Positions 6,037 to 6,043 of a stretch of 6,043 nucleotides of DNA are shown piece after piece. The DNA is from an uncultured Opitutaceae bacterium (GTDB lineage: Bacteria > Verrucomicrobiota > Verrucomicrobiia > Opitutales > Opitutaceae): contig CAKZMS010000316.1 in assembly GCA_937128785.1 (NCBI GenBank), forward strand, positions 1 to 6,043, given 5' to 3'. Positions within the stretch are counted from its first letter, which is position 1; the number at the start of each line of letters is the position of its first letter. The notes beneath the pieces were generated by a model. That model saw only the letters and a list, made by a program, of their open reading frames with translations. It was not told the DNA's origin and did no database searches. A program made the translations under genes and the position numbers.

Positions 6037-6043
6037 CCAGAGC

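Larger units (their letters stand above)
5702..6043. other. Gene-free right-end region with palindromes, hairpins and a mini-ORF
   Basis: No convincing gene longer than 16 codons was found here on either strand. Positions 5702-5768 are plain GC-rich upstream sequence of the metallopeptidase gene; no clear promoter was recognised. From 5769 the region is organised: palindrome one, two GC-rich hairpins, a 16-codon ORF, about 80 nt of featureless sequence, then palindrome two. Base composition after about 5880 looks less GC-rich than the coding parts. A gene starting beyond the right edge may be controlled from here. Confidence 0.5.

Overview
This is a GC-rich, tightly packed bacterial chromosomal window with four complete genes, the tail of a fifth, and a gene-free right end. 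The mix suggests a Verrucomicrobiota bacterium, possibly near Opitutales: a very long Ala/Glu/Ser/Gln coiled-coil LysM protein, a GC-rich dispersed-looking intergenic repeat, and a YgjP-type metallopeptidase with an Ala/Pro-rich leader. This assignment comes from style and recall, not from a marker gene.

Layout, left to right. Positions 2-154 (+) are the last 50 codons of a hydantoinase B/5-oxoprolinase-type protein. A short gap holds a good sigma70-like promoter and a Shine-Dalgarno sequence for the next gene (243-3164, +). That gene encodes a 973-residue protein that is almost all coiled coil, followed by a Pro/Ala/Thr-rich linker and one C-terminal LysM domain. It contains two families of internal tandem duplication, with periods of 261 bp and 243 bp. 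It converges on an AEC (auxin efflux carrier) family transporter (3313-4248, -). The space between them holds a repeat-like, hairpin-rich block.

Divergent from the transporter is a small membrane-anchored FKBP-type prolyl isomerase (4351-4878, +). It converges, with only a 20-nt gap, on a YgjP/DUF45 zinc metallopeptidase-like gene (4899-5678, -), which appears to start with TTG.

The last ~340 bases have no convincing long gene. They hold two long, nearly perfect palindromes, 240 bp apart, that share the same 9-bp arms and whose 21-nt cores are exact reverse complements of each other. Between them lie small GC-rich hairpins and a 16-codon mini-ORF with a Shine-Dalgarno-like sequence. This is the part least explained by standard annotation. 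It could be a regulatory region for a gene beyond the right edge, or a small non-autonomous element.

The genes do not form one operon: their strands alternate, and no shared pathway is evident. LysM and FKBP proteins are usually envelope proteins, but the LysM protein lacks any visible export signal, which is unexpected.
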